A stretch of 7,532 nucleotides of DNA from JBGVMW01 sp045125095 (GCA_045125095.1 JBGVMW010000082.1:1-7532); one strand, 5' to 3'; shown: positions 1 to 7,368, counted from the stretch's first letter. A program made the numbers and translations. Notes: generated from the sequence alone by a model not told the origin.

Positions 1-536
1 TCATCAAAAGCATAAGAATCTATCTTCTTTATTGTAGATGGTAATACAACTACTTCTAAACTTGTACAGCCACTAAAAGCATTCCAGCTTATTTCCTCCA
101 CACCTTCTGGAATAACTACTTCTTTTAACTGTGTACAGCCAATAAAACCTCTTATCGTCTTTAACGTGGACGGAAATGTCACCTTTTGTAAATTCTGAAA
201 ATGAATAAAAGGATCATCCTCTAGCGATGTCAATCCCTCTGGAAGAATAAGTTCTGTAATTATATCCCTTGGAACACGTACATGACCATCCTCACAAAAG
301 GCATCTTCACATATAAACCTTACTCCATCCGGAACCGTAACTACACCTCCATCTCCATTATACTTTAACAATGTACCATTCTCATTGATTTCAAATTCAG
401 GTGTTGCCGTTTCCTGTGATGTACTCTCATCAACAGCGGCTTCTGCTTGCATTTTTTCACTAGGCAATAACAGCAACATTATGGCAACCATACAAAAACA
501 ACGCACAAACCACATCTTCCACGTATTTTGTTTCAT
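1..536 (-). CDS. Secreted BspA-type leucine-rich-repeat protein (3' end outside window)
   Basis: The frame opens at ATG 536-534 and stays open for 178 codons to the left edge, so the C-terminus is missing. Residues 1-33 look like a signal peptide: basic start (K2, K7, R12), a hydrophobic stretch at about 14-24, then a probable cleavage site near AEA (31-33). A short acidic linker follows. From about residue 55 come repeats of the LRR_5/BspA kind, with the pattern 'IPEGV..I...AF.GCTSL..V.LPS'; clear units are at about 96-118, 119-140, 141-163 and 164-178, with GCT at 133-135 and 157-159. Such proteins are surface or secreted binding proteins in gut and oral anaerobes; the ligand cannot be told from sequence. 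The start is fixed by a near-perfect ribosome binding site 8 nt upstream. The gene follows the S8 protease by 12 nt and is probably co-expressed with it. The missing part could hold more repeats or a cell-wall binding domain. Confidence 0.9.
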   Translation of the reverse strand, partial: MKQNTWKMWFVRCFCMVAIMLLLLPSEKMQAEAAVDESTSQETATPEFEINENGTLLKYNGDGGVVTVPDGVRFICEDAFCEDGHVRVPRDIITELILPEGLTSLEDDPFIHFQNLQKVTFPSTLKTIRGFIGCTQLKEVVIPEGVEEISWNAFSGCTSLEVVVLPSTIKKIDSYAFD

Positions 537-540
537 AATC

Positions 541-551
541 CTCACCTCCTA
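541..551 (-). promoter_or_regulatory. Strong ribosome binding site overlapping the protease stop codon
   Basis: On the minus strand, positions 550-542 read AGGAGGTGA, a nine-base match to the 3' end of 16S rRNA. GGAGG (549-545) sits 8 nt before the ATG at 536. The TAG stop of the upstream S8 gene (551-549) supplies the first bases of this site. A ribosome terminating on the protease message therefore ends directly on the next gene's initiation site, which suggests translational coupling of the two secreted proteins. Confidence 0.9.
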
Positions 552-2663
552 CTGTGCTTGATACAAACCAGGCACCCTTAAGCCATCCATCTTACCATAA
601 TCGACAATATATGTATTTTCGCTTGATGGAAATACGGTTGAATTTGCATTACATACTTCCAATGCATATTTTTTAATATCAACTAATCTGAAATATGTAT
701 AATATTTTTTTTCTATTAAAAAATCAAAAATATGTATATTACAATGTCCATAAGTGCTGTAAGCTCTGGTTGATTGACCATCATGCAATCCGCAAATTTG
801 TCCCAAGGCTTTTCTGCATATTTTTTTTGCCACTTCATATCGCATAGGTATTTTTCCTGTATCATCAGCTCTTTCGGAATGTATAATTACCGTTCCTCCT
901 GGTCCAGTCATGGCACTATGTGCAAAAATATCCATCATAGAATGCAATGCCATACCATATACCACAAGAGCTCGTTGTGTTTTATTGCTTGGTGTGAAGT
1001 CTACACCCACTTTTACTTCAATATAATATTCTACATCCGCCCATGTAATTTGGTCTTCTCCATTAATATAAGTATTATTAATAAATCTGGATAACTGATG
1101 CCCATCAATATCTACAAGTGGATCTGATGTATAAAAACTAGACAACTTTCCTTGCATCATAGCTTCTGCCACTTTTGTAAGATAAAGACTTCCTGCAATG
1201 TAATTCGTATACCCTCTTTTCTCATCACCTATATAACGATAATAACCATGAAAATATGGGTGCTTTTTCATAGAATACAATTTTGCATAATCATCATTAT
1301 CCGATATAATACATCCTGCCAACAGCAACCGTCTTCCTCTGTCTGAAGTCAAGGTAATATTACTTAAGGCAAGCTGATGATTATCTTGCGACCACGCACC
1401 TTCCACCATATCTTCTGTTTTATCCATAACTGGCACCGTAGACGGATTGGTAATACCACATATATTCACTGCATATTCCAATATCTCATTGAACTGCTGC
1501 TCGTCCCCCATCATTGGTTTCAATGCTTCATACACTTTCTCTGCATAGGCATAATCAACTAGACCATATCCATAGTCCTTCTCATTGCCATATAGATTTG
1601 CACTGATATCCAATACTGCACGGATGAAATCTCTTGAGCATTCTTTATCTTTTTCCCACAGCTTCGATGCAATACCGGTAACATATGGTGCTGCATAACT
1701 GGTACCGGAATGAGTGGATACTGTATCAAAAACGTCAGTAGAGGTAATCAACTCTCCCGGTGCTACCAATTCTACCTGCTGTCCCTCTGGACTGAAAGAA
1801 CTCACTTCCCCATTAGTATCAACAGAACCAATTGCCATTACTTCAGAATACGCTGCCGGATACATAACTCCGTCACTTCCCTCTTCTGAATTGCCGGCAG
1901 CAGCTATCAGTAGTATGTCAGCATCATATGCACGTTGAATCGCTGCTAACAACTCCGCTGAATTTGTCTTTGTTGTGAAACTCAGATTAATGATATCCAC
2001 ATCTTTCTCAATTGCCCAATCAATTGCTTCAATCACTCGACTGATAGGTGCCTGCATATTCGCGTCCAATACTCTTGCAGAGTATAATTCCACATTGGAA
2101 TTGATTCCTGTTATACCAAGATCATTGTCTTTGGCCGCTATCACTCCGGCTATATTCGTTCCATGACCGGAAATGTCTTCGTACAGTAAGGACATTCCCT
2201 CCTCATCTCCACTATCATCCGGAATAAAATTCTTTCGCTCAGCAACATCAATATCGTCGCTATAATTAATTCCCGAATCAATAATAGCCACCTTTACCTT
2301 TTGCTCCGGTATACTCTCGTTTGACATTTCCTCCGTGTCTACATGTACCATTTCTCCGCCCCAATTTAAGGCATTCATTTCTGAACTGTTGGTATGGTTC
2401 TTCACCTTTTTTCGTCTCGCTTCTTTTTCTCCCTTATACATCTCTACTGATTGCTTTAAGGTTCGTTCTTCATGGTGTTTGTTTTTTCTCAACTTCTCGT
2501 ATTTGTCCATTTTATCGGTAGACAAAACCTTTAATGCATCAAAATCAGAAGCTTCTATCTCCTGCTCTTTCGCTGCCTCTACATGCAAAGCTGTTGCATT
2601 AGAAATACAGCCGGATATACAGAGACTAGCAACCAATACCATACTAATCATCCTTTTTTTCAT
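549..2663 (-). CDS. Lipoprotein subtilisin-family (S8) serine protease with C-terminal phospholipase C-like domain
   Basis: This 704-residue protein starts with a lipoprotein signal: KKR, a hydrophobic core, then the lipobox ISGC with the lipidated cysteine at C19, so it is probably anchored outside the membrane. Residues 35-115 are charged and helix-prone and may act as a propeptide or spacer. The peptidase domain spans about 122-380 and has all S8 residues: Asp129 (VAIIDSG), His167 (GHGT), oxyanion Asn258 (AAAGN) and Ser322 (GTSYAAP). Residues 385-704 are extra compared with a minimal subtilase. They are Tyr/His-rich and contain HSMMDIFAHS (574-583), an H-x3-D-x3-H motif (H574, D578, H582), with further histidines at 468, 472, 595, 640 and 644. 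This resembles the metal site of zinc-dependent phospholipase C or DUF6765-type helical proteins; that match is inference. AAAGGA (2679-2674), 10 nt upstream, supports the ATG at 2663. The gene has its own promoter and a structured leader, and is coupled to the LRR gene downstream. The protease call is firm; the C-terminal call is moderate. Confidence 0.95.
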   Translation of the reverse strand: MKKRMISMVLVASLCISGCISNATALHVEAAKEQEIEASDFDALKVLSTDKMDKYEKLRKNKHHEERTLKQSVEMYKGEKEARRKKVKNHTNSSEMNALNWGGEMVHVDTEEMSNESIPEQKVKVAIIDSGINYSDDIDVAERKNFIPDDSGDEEGMSLLYEDISGHGTNIAGVIAAKDNDLGITGINSNVELYSARVLDANMQAPISRVIEAIDWAIEKDVDIINLSFTTKTNSAELLAAIQRAYDADILLIAAAGNSEEGSDGVMYPAAYSEVMAIGSVDTNGEVSSFSPEGQQVELVAPGELITSTDVFDTVSTHSGTSYAAPYVTGIASKLWEKDKECSRDFIRAVLDISANLYGNEKDYGYGLVDYAYAEKVYEALKPMMGDEQQFNEILEYAVNICGITNPSTVPVMDKTEDMVEGAWSQDNHQLALSNITLTSDRGRRLLLAGCIISDNDDYAKLYSMKKHPYFHGYYRYIGDEKRGYTNYIAGSLYLTKVAEAMMQGKLSSFYTSDPLVDIDGHQLSRFINNTYINGEDQITWADVEYYIEVKVGVDFTPSNKTQRALVVYGMALHSMMDIFAHSAMTGPGGTVIIHSERADDTGKIPMRYEVAKKICRKALGQICGLHDGQSTRAYSTYGHCNIHIFDFLIEKKYYTYFRLVDIKKYALEVCNANSTVFPSSENTYIVDYGKMDGLRVPGLYQAQ

Positions 2664-2719
2664 GTGTCACTTTTCCTTTCTCATTCATATCCATTCACGT
2701 TAATAGTAGCTATACCTTT

Positions 2720-2770
2720 GGATACATTCATACTTCGCAGTTTGTACTTCTGTTGATATGAATGTATTCC
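2720..2770 (-). promoter_or_regulatory. Stem-loop in the leader of the protease gene
   Basis: Positions 2722-2732 (ATACATTCATA) and 2757-2767 (TATGAATGTAT) form an 11-bp perfect inverted repeat around a 24-nt loop. GG 2720-2721 and CC 2769-2770 extend it across a one-base bulge at 2768. It lies between the predicted transcription start (about 2793) and the protease ATG (2663), so it would be in the 5' leader RNA. No T-run follows on the minus strand, so it is not a typical intrinsic terminator. ATTCATA recurs at 2683-2689. It could be a regulator's dyad site or an RNA-stabilising hairpin; the sequence does not decide between them. Confidence 0.55.
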
Positions 2771-2799
2771 ATAGATATGTGTCGACGCCGATAACATAA

Positions 2800-2828
2800 A
2801 GTTTATCATATGTGTTTTATTCTGTCAA
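2800..2828 (-). promoter_or_regulatory. Sigma-A-type promoter for the protease-LRR unit
   Basis: On the minus strand there is a perfect -35 box TTGACA (2828-2823), a 17-nt spacer and the -10 box TAAACT (2805-2800; 4 of 6 consensus bases). TG lies one base before the -10 box, making an extended -10. Transcription would start near 2793, giving a leader of about 130 nt. A short dyad TTCTG-N11-CAGAA (2820-2840) and a TGTCA repeat spaced by 10 bp (2823-2827, 2833-2837) overlap the -35 region and could be an operator. Confidence 0.75.
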
Positions 2829-2921
2829 TAAATGTCAGAAAATTTTAAGAATGACGATTTTTGTCGAATGAATTTTTTCATAATTTCCATTCCCCAGTAT
2901 ACAAACGCACCTCTTTCACTA

Positions 2922-4094
2922 TCATTTTTTCATCCTCTCCACATCCTCCTCCGTAATCGTCTCCTGGCTATAACGTGCCTTTTCATACACATCCACCAGT
3001 TCCTTCGGTATCTCCTTCTCTTGTTGCTGCTTTAACTCCCACTGCATCGTAGGGGTTGTTTTGTCCGGCAATACCGTTCCCTTGCGCCAGAAGCCGTCCA
3101 TACGCTTCTTGTATAAATGACGAACTTTATCCCGATTGGATTTCCTTACATGGAAATGTTCTTTTTTCACTTTCTTCTGTAGGGATTCTGTTTTGTCAAA
3201 GGGATTGATAAAATCCACCTTATCTTCTTCCCTGTTATTCTTCTGAAAACCATCCCGTACATATTGAATAATGGAATACACAACACCAATCACAACAATT
3301 ACAAGGAAAATAACCGCAATAACCGTGATTATGGTATCAAAGCCCTCATAATTTTTTTGAATGGCTGGTTCTTCCACTTCTCCATCTGTGGTTTCCATAA
3401 CATCTAAGAGATTCTGAACCCCATTCATTCCGGCAGGTAATGCCACCTGCGCCCAGTCGCCCTCCACATTCAAGTCCGGTGTATTCCATGCCAGAAATGG
3501 AACAGAGATAAAAAATATGAATATACCAGTAAGCAACACATAGACACCAGATATCATCTTGCTGACTTTTTTCATCGGTGCCTCATTCATTATGGTATTT
3601 CGTCTGCGAATCTCTATGTAATCCTCTGCCGCTTGCCGATTACGATAAAATAAAAGCACTATTATATATAGAAAAAACAAAACCCACAGTCCATCTGTCG
3701 TTGCTTTTTCATAAAATAATTTGTCACCCAGATACAGCAAAGCCAATAGAGCCGCCTGTGCATATCCCCATTGACGCAACCCTATTTTTCCTGCGCTGAC
3801 ACCCAGTATAAAGGAATATATGACCTGCAAAAGCATCATAAACCCAAGAAGATCACTCCAAATATTTGATAACATACAGAGAATGGTTATGCCCACCAAC
3901 AGCAAGTGAGTTATGACAAACAGCCATAGCTTCGTCGCTTTTTTTCGTAATATACCGGTACACACCGCATATAAAACAAGCCATGCGCCACCAAGCATAA
4001 GACTTCGGATATCCATTCTTCCATAAAAACAGTCAGCAAAATAATAAATACCAAAGAATAGAAGAAACTGTGCTAGTATTTCTGCTATCAACAA
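2922..4094 (-). CDS. Multi-pass membrane protein with DUF4129-like tail (TgpA-like without transglutaminase domain)
   Basis: This 390-residue protein has about seven or eight hydrophobic segments: roughly 3-20, 31-50, 56-75, 80-100, possibly 108-123, 134-150, 180-202 and 253-278. A loop of about 50 residues (203-252) separates the last two. The tail 280-390 is highly charged and contains VRHLYKK (324-330), TTPTM (346-350) and YEKARYS (370-376). This matches my recollection of DUF4129, whose members show a basic helix, a TP motif and a Y..aRYS motif. In TgpA-type proteins a transglutaminase domain lies between the N-terminal membrane bundle and the last helix; here that place holds only the short loop, with no visible Cys-His-Asp triad. 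The start is TTG at 4094-4092, set by GGGAGG 8 nt upstream; a second TTG follows immediately. It is the last gene after MoxR and DUF58, 21 nt behind DUF58, and probably their membrane partner. Function unknown. Confidence 0.8.
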   Translation of the reverse strand: MLIAEILAQFLLFFGIYYFADCFYGRMDIRSLMLGGAWLVLYAVCTGILRKKATKLWLFVITHLLLVGITILCMLSNIWSDLLGFMMLLQVIYSFILGVSAGKIGLRQWGYAQAALLALLYLGDKLFYEKATTDGLWVLFFLYIIVLLFYRNRQAAEDYIEIRRRNTIMNEAPMKKVSKMISGVYVLLTGIFIFFISVPFLAWNTPDLNVEGDWAQVALPAGMNGVQNLLDVMETTDGEVEEPAIQKNYEGFDTIITVIAVIFLVIVVIGVVYSIIQYVRDGFQKNNREEDKVDFINPFDKTESLQKKVKKEHFHVRKSNRDKVRHLYKKRMDGFWRKGTVLPDKTTPTMQWELKQQQEKEIPKELVDVYEKARYSQETITEEDVERMKK

Positions 4095-4102
4095 AATCGG
4101 TT

Positions 4103-4108
4103 CCTCCC
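4103..4108 (-). promoter_or_regulatory. Ribosome binding site deciding a TTG start
   Basis: GGGAGG (4108-4103, minus strand) lies 8 nt before the TTG at 4094-4092 and 11 nt before a second TTG at 4091-4089. No ATG in this frame lies near it; the first internal Met codon is residue 27, past the first membrane segment. This supports initiation at TTG 4094, giving a Leu-coded start read as Met. Confidence 0.7.
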
Positions 4109-4115
4109 TTCCTTA

Positions 4116-5222
4116 CTACCATTCCACTTCCACATAAGTAATGGGAATGCTGTCTGATTCCGCTGTTTCTTTCATATCGTAATGCCGGAAAATCATCCAT
4201 TCCCCTTTGCCTTCTGCCAATGTTTCAAAGGCAGTCTGCAATTCCGGTCTTTGGCAGGAAGATAAGAGAATATAATAGGGATTCCCCTCCTCCCTTAAGT
4301 CTCCAATCAATTCTGCCATGGGCTTCACCGTCGTCCTTGCATCTAACACCGCTAACTTCTTTAAAATGGTATTCAAATGATTCTGACTTCCTCCCGTCTC
4401 TACGATAATCTGCTTTCCGGTGATTTTATCCACAGCATTGGAAATAATTTTAACCGGGATCCCCATTTTTAAGCACTTTTCCACAAAGTTACGCACAACC
4501 CGAATGGATTCTTCTATCAGATTTTCAAAAAACAGCATAGATTCCATCTCCACACTGAGAAGTAGGACAATATAAGGCTCATGTGTGGAGAAAAATTGAT
4601 TTACCTTAAGGGAATTGCTTCTTGCGGATGATTTCCAGTTGATTTTATTCCGTGGATCTGTTCTGGTATATTCGCGAATTCCACGGAATTCAAAAGGATC
4701 CTCCTGCATCACATACTTATTGACAACAGAGCCCATTATCCGCTGACAGGCTTCCACTACTACAGGATGCCTGCTATTCCTAGGATACACAAAAATCCCT
4801 TTCTCTAAGGAAAATGTTTTTGCTAACACCTGCCCATAGAAAATACCTGTGGACACCACCTCCACGGCATCCAGTTCATAATATCCCCTTTTTACGGCTG
4901 ACACTTCAAAGGTTCTCATCACCCTCTGATAGGGCAGCAATGCCATGCTATCACTTCGATAACTATAATCTGTTCGACTACTATTTTCATCACTCAGATA
5001 CTCAAAACTCTTGTCAATTTTGAATTTTATATTTACCACTGCCATAGGCAGCCATTTTCGATTTTCCAATCGTTCTGTTACCTTTGTGAAACTACCTTCT
5101 GTCAACTCCGTATCTTCCCAATTCACATCTGCATGAAGACCATAATCCCAAAACTTGTTGTATAGAATCTCAAAGAAAGCAGCGGTGGCAGCCAGAACAA
5201 GGAAAACAGCTAATATTGGCAT
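4116..5222 (-). CDS. DUF58 domain protein
   Basis: This 368-residue protein has one N-terminal membrane segment (about 3-20) and otherwise a soluble region. The DUF58 signature is clear at about 176-216: FRGIREYTRTDPRNKINWKS (179-198), then SARSNSLKV and a hydrophobic strand VLLLSVEMES (219-228). The last part has the alternating strand/helix look of the von Willebrand A-like fold found after DUF58. The 38-175 region is probably beta-rich. Family members often have two N-terminal helices; only one is visible here. The gene starts 3 nt after the MoxR stop, with GGGGAG (5235-5230) inside the end of moxR placed 7 nt before the ATG, so the pair is probably translationally coupled. DUF58 proteins regularly sit beside MoxR ATPases and are thought to be partners or substrates; the exact role is unknown. 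The family call is firm. Confidence 0.92.
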   Translation of the reverse strand: MPILAVFLVLAATAAFFEILYNKFWDYGLHADVNWEDTELTEGSFTKVTERLENRKWLPMAVVNIKFKIDKSFEYLSDENSSRTDYSYRSDSMALLPYQRVMRTFEVSAVKRGYYELDAVEVVSTGIFYGQVLAKTFSLEKGIFVYPRNSRHPVVVEACQRIMGSVVNKYVMQEDPFEFRGIREYTRTDPRNKINWKSSARSNSLKVNQFFSTHEPYIVLLLSVEMESMLFFENLIEESIRVVRNFVEKCLKMGIPVKIISNAVDKITGKQIIVETGGSQNHLNTILKKLAVLDARTTVKPMAELIGDLREEGNPYYILLSSCQRPELQTAFETLAEGKGEWMIFRHYDMKETAESDSIPITYVEVEW

Positions 5223-5225
5223 ATG

Positions 5226-6167
5226 CTATCTCCCCTCTGCCTTCCATTTCTCCGTAGGCACCTTCACTCCATCAATAAGAACACGCACCTTATCCTCAAG
5301 CTTTTTTGTACTGCCCATCATACTCTGCAATACAATACGATGTGCCAGAACAGGCACTGCAAGCTCTTTTACATCTTCAGGCACCACATATTGTCTGCCT
5401 TGCACAAATGCATACGCTTTAGAAGCCTTTAGCAATGCCAGACTTCCACGAGGACTGACACCGACCAGCACATCTCGATCCTGTCTGGTCGCTTCACAAA
5501 TTTTCTGTATGTAAGAAAACAGCTCATCATGAACAAACACTTGAGAAGCTGCTTCCATCCAACCCTTTACCTCCTCTACCGTAACGCAGGCAGATAGACC
5601 TTTCAGCGGACTTGTCTGTCCAAACCGCTTCAACACTTCAATTTCCTCTGCCGCTGTCAAAGCTGACATAGAAAGTTGCATTAAAAAACGATCCATCTGT
5701 GCTTCCGGCAGTACATAGGTTCCGGCTGTTTCAATAGGATTTTGCGTAGCAATTACTAAAAATGGTTCTTCTAATTTTCTGGTGACACCGTCTATGGTAA
5801 CCTGTCTTTCCTCCATACACTCCAGTAAACTGGACTGGGTTCTCGGTGTTGCTCTGTTAATCTCATCCGCTAAAAGAATGTTGCAGAATACCGGTCCTTC
5901 ATGAAATACAAAATCATTCTGTTTCCCGTCATATACATTCAATCCTGTTACGTCAGCAGGCAACAAATCCGGTGTGAACTGTATTCTTGAAAATTTACCC
6001 CCAAGTACCTTTGCCATTGTCTTCGATAACATGGTTTTACCGGTTCCCGGCATATCCTCTAACAACACATGACCGCCTGCTATCAATGCGGTCAACAGTA
6101 ATGTTACCTGTCTGTCCTGCCCAACAATTACTTGTTGAATTCTCTCTTTTGCTTCTACTACCTTCAT
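5226..6167 (-). CDS. MoxR-type AAA+ ATPase
   Basis: This 313-residue protein has the usual MoxR length and motifs. Walker A is MPGTGKT (39-45, K44), Walker B is ILLADEIN (97-104, D101/E102), and sensor 1 is ATQNP (140-144, N143). LPEAQMDRF (153-161) carries the probable arginine finger R160. GVSPRGS (236-242) carries the sensor 2 arginine R240, and the C-terminal lid helices follow. MoxR proteins are cytoplasmic ATP-driven chaperone-like machines that act on partner proteins, often together with DUF58 and VWA-type proteins. Here the DUF58 gene follows after 3 nt and the aminopeptidase gene precedes by 57 nt. The ATG at 6167 has GAGAGGG a few bases upstream, and residues 5-20 form the family's usual N-terminal helix leading to VGQD. 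I see no truncation or missing motif. The substrate cannot be named from sequence. Confidence 0.96.
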   Translation of the reverse strand: MKVVEAKERIQQVIVGQDRQVTLLLTALIAGGHVLLEDMPGTGKTMLSKTMAKVLGGKFSRIQFTPDLLPADVTGLNVYDGKQNDFVFHEGPVFCNILLADEINRATPRTQSSLLECMEERQVTIDGVTRKLEEPFLVIATQNPIETAGTYVLPEAQMDRFLMQLSMSALTAAEEIEVLKRFGQTSPLKGLSACVTVEEVKGWMEAASQVFVHDELFSYIQKICEATRQDRDVLVGVSPRGSLALLKASKAYAFVQGRQYVVPEDVKELAVPVLAHRIVLQSMMGSTKKLEDKVRVLIDGVKVPTEKWKAEGR

Positions 6168-6224
6168 GTTTCCCTCTCATTCTGCCATCTCCCGGCACCT
6201 TTCTTCTGTACATTTCTCCACTGT

Positions 6225-7340
6225 CTACATTAAATTCTCCGGATTTAAAACTTCCAACTCCGGAATCACAAATCTTCCATCCTTACGAATCAGCACATCA
6301 TCAAAATAAATTTCACCACCGCCGTATTCCGGTGTCTGGATTAACACCAAATCCCAATGAATTGCGGAATTGTTTCCATTTGGTGCTTCATCATAACAAC
6401 TTCCCGGTGTAAAGTGGATAGAACCTTTTATTTTTTCATCAAATAAAATATCCTTCATTGGATTCACCACATATGGATTCACACCAATAGCAAATTCTCC
6501 TACATATCTGGCACCTTCATCCGTATCAAATACTTTGTTGATGCGCTCTGTATCGTTGGCAACCGCCTTTACAATCTTACCATTTTCAAAGGTAAGAGAA
6601 ATATTTTCATATACAAATCCCTGATACACACTAGGGGCATTGTAGGTTATGGTTCCTTGAATGGAATCCTTAACCGGTGCCGTAAACACTTCACCATCCG
6701 GTATATTCATCTCACCTGCACATGGAATTGCAGGAATTCCCTTAATGGAAAAGGTAAGATCCGTTCCCGGTCCCTTTAACTGCACTTTATCTGTGCGGTT
6801 CATCAAGTCCACAAGTGGCTTCATTGCCTCTGCCATCTTAGAATAATCCAGATTACACACATTAAAATAAAAATCCTCAAAGGCCTCTAAGCTGGTATTG
6901 GATAACTGTGCCATAGAAGCATTTGGATAACGAAGCACCACCCATCTTGTCTTTGGCACACGGATTTCGCTATGCACCGGATGGTTATAATATCGCTGGT
7001 ATAGTTCCATTTTCTCAGAAGGCACATCAGACAATTCCGCAATATTATCACCACCACGAATACCAATGTAGCAATCCATCTTAGACATTTCCTCGCCATC
7101 AATGGAAGCCATGAATTCCATCTGCTCCTTTGTGCAGTGCAGTAACTGCTCCCGGAGCACTCGATTATCTGTAAAATGTACAAATGGAATCCCTTTCGCC
7201 GCATACACTTCTTTCACCACGCACCGCGCCAGTTCTGCTGTACTGCTGCCAATGTAATGCACATACACCTTATCTCCTTCTTTTACTTTGCAGGAGTAAT
7301 TTACCAGATTCTTTGCAAGCTGTTTGATTCTCTCGTCCAT
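6225..7340 (-). CDS. M29-family aminopeptidase
   Basis: This 371-residue protein matches the thermophilic aminopeptidase (M29; AmpS/PepS/AmpT-like) family, cytosolic two-metal enzymes that remove N-terminal residues from peptides. The N-terminal half (about 1-200) is the family's mixed alpha/beta domain. The C-terminal half holds the catalytic sequences: GEMNIPDGEVFTAP (209-222, probable ligand E217), GEFAIG (281-286, E282), IHFTPGSCY (308-316, H309 and Y316) and AIHWDLV (326-332, H328 and D330). I assign these by analogy with the family's known metal and catalytic residues. No signal peptide is seen. Members are usually about 370-415 residues, so this one is complete but at the short end. 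The ATG at 7340 has AGAAAGGA upstream. The gene is first of four close genes, with 57 nt to moxR and no terminator, so it probably shares their transcript; a functional link to MoxR is not established. Confidence 0.93.
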   Translation of the reverse strand: MDERIKQLAKNLVNYSCKVKEGDKVYVHYIGSSTAELARCVVKEVYAAKGIPFVHFTDNRVLREQLLHCTKEQMEFMASIDGEEMSKMDCYIGIRGGDNIAELSDVPSEKMELYQRYYNHPVHSEIRVPKTRWVVLRYPNASMAQLSNTSLEAFEDFYFNVCNLDYSKMAEAMKPLVDLMNRTDKVQLKGPGTDLTFSIKGIPAIPCAGEMNIPDGEVFTAPVKDSIQGTITYNAPSVYQGFVYENISLTFENGKIVKAVANDTERINKVFDTDEGARYVGEFAIGVNPYVVNPMKDILFDEKIKGSIHFTPGSCYDEAPNGNNSAIHWDLVLIQTPEYGGGEIYFDDVLIRKDGRFVIPELEVLNPENLM

Positions 7341-7368
7341 ATCTTCATTTTCCTTTCTATCTATACTA

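Larger units (their letters stand above)
2664..2921. other. Intergenic spacer between the two gene groups
   Basis: This 258-nt AT-rich stretch has no convincing gene. It carries the promoter and leader hairpin listed separately. Directly after the upstream operon's stop codon I see only a weak 5-bp AT hairpin (ATGAA/TTCAT, 2868-2881) without a following T-tract. Termination of the upstream operon is therefore factor-dependent, incomplete or not recognisable here. Short ATG-led frames in the leader lack ribosome binding sites. Confidence 0.7.

Noticed and set aside
2335..2703. 122-codon plus-strand frame opposite the protease N-terminus
   Set aside because: Hydrophobic stretches mirror the opposite strand's charged region; no ribosome binding site and no recognisable domain.
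2664..2782. Short ATG-led frames in the protease leader (possible leader peptides)
   Set aside because: About 14-17 codons each, without Shine-Dalgarno sites or amino-acid runs typical of attenuators.
2868..2881. ATGAA/TTCAT hairpin as terminator of the MoxR operon
   Set aside because: Only five AT-rich pairs and no T-run on the minus strand.
5155..5514. 119-codon plus-strand frame across the DUF58/MoxR junction
   Set aside because: Antisense to two well-supported genes; composition rich in Ser, Thr and Cys as expected for a shadow frame.
5987..6412. 141-codon open frame on the plus strand
   Set aside because: Lies antisense to the start of moxR and the end of the aminopeptidase gene, has no family resemblance and no good ribosome binding site; a shadow of real genes.
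6887..7204. 105-codon minus-strand frame inside the aminopeptidase gene
   Set aside because: Overlaps in another frame a gene with intact catalytic motifs; no independent evidence.
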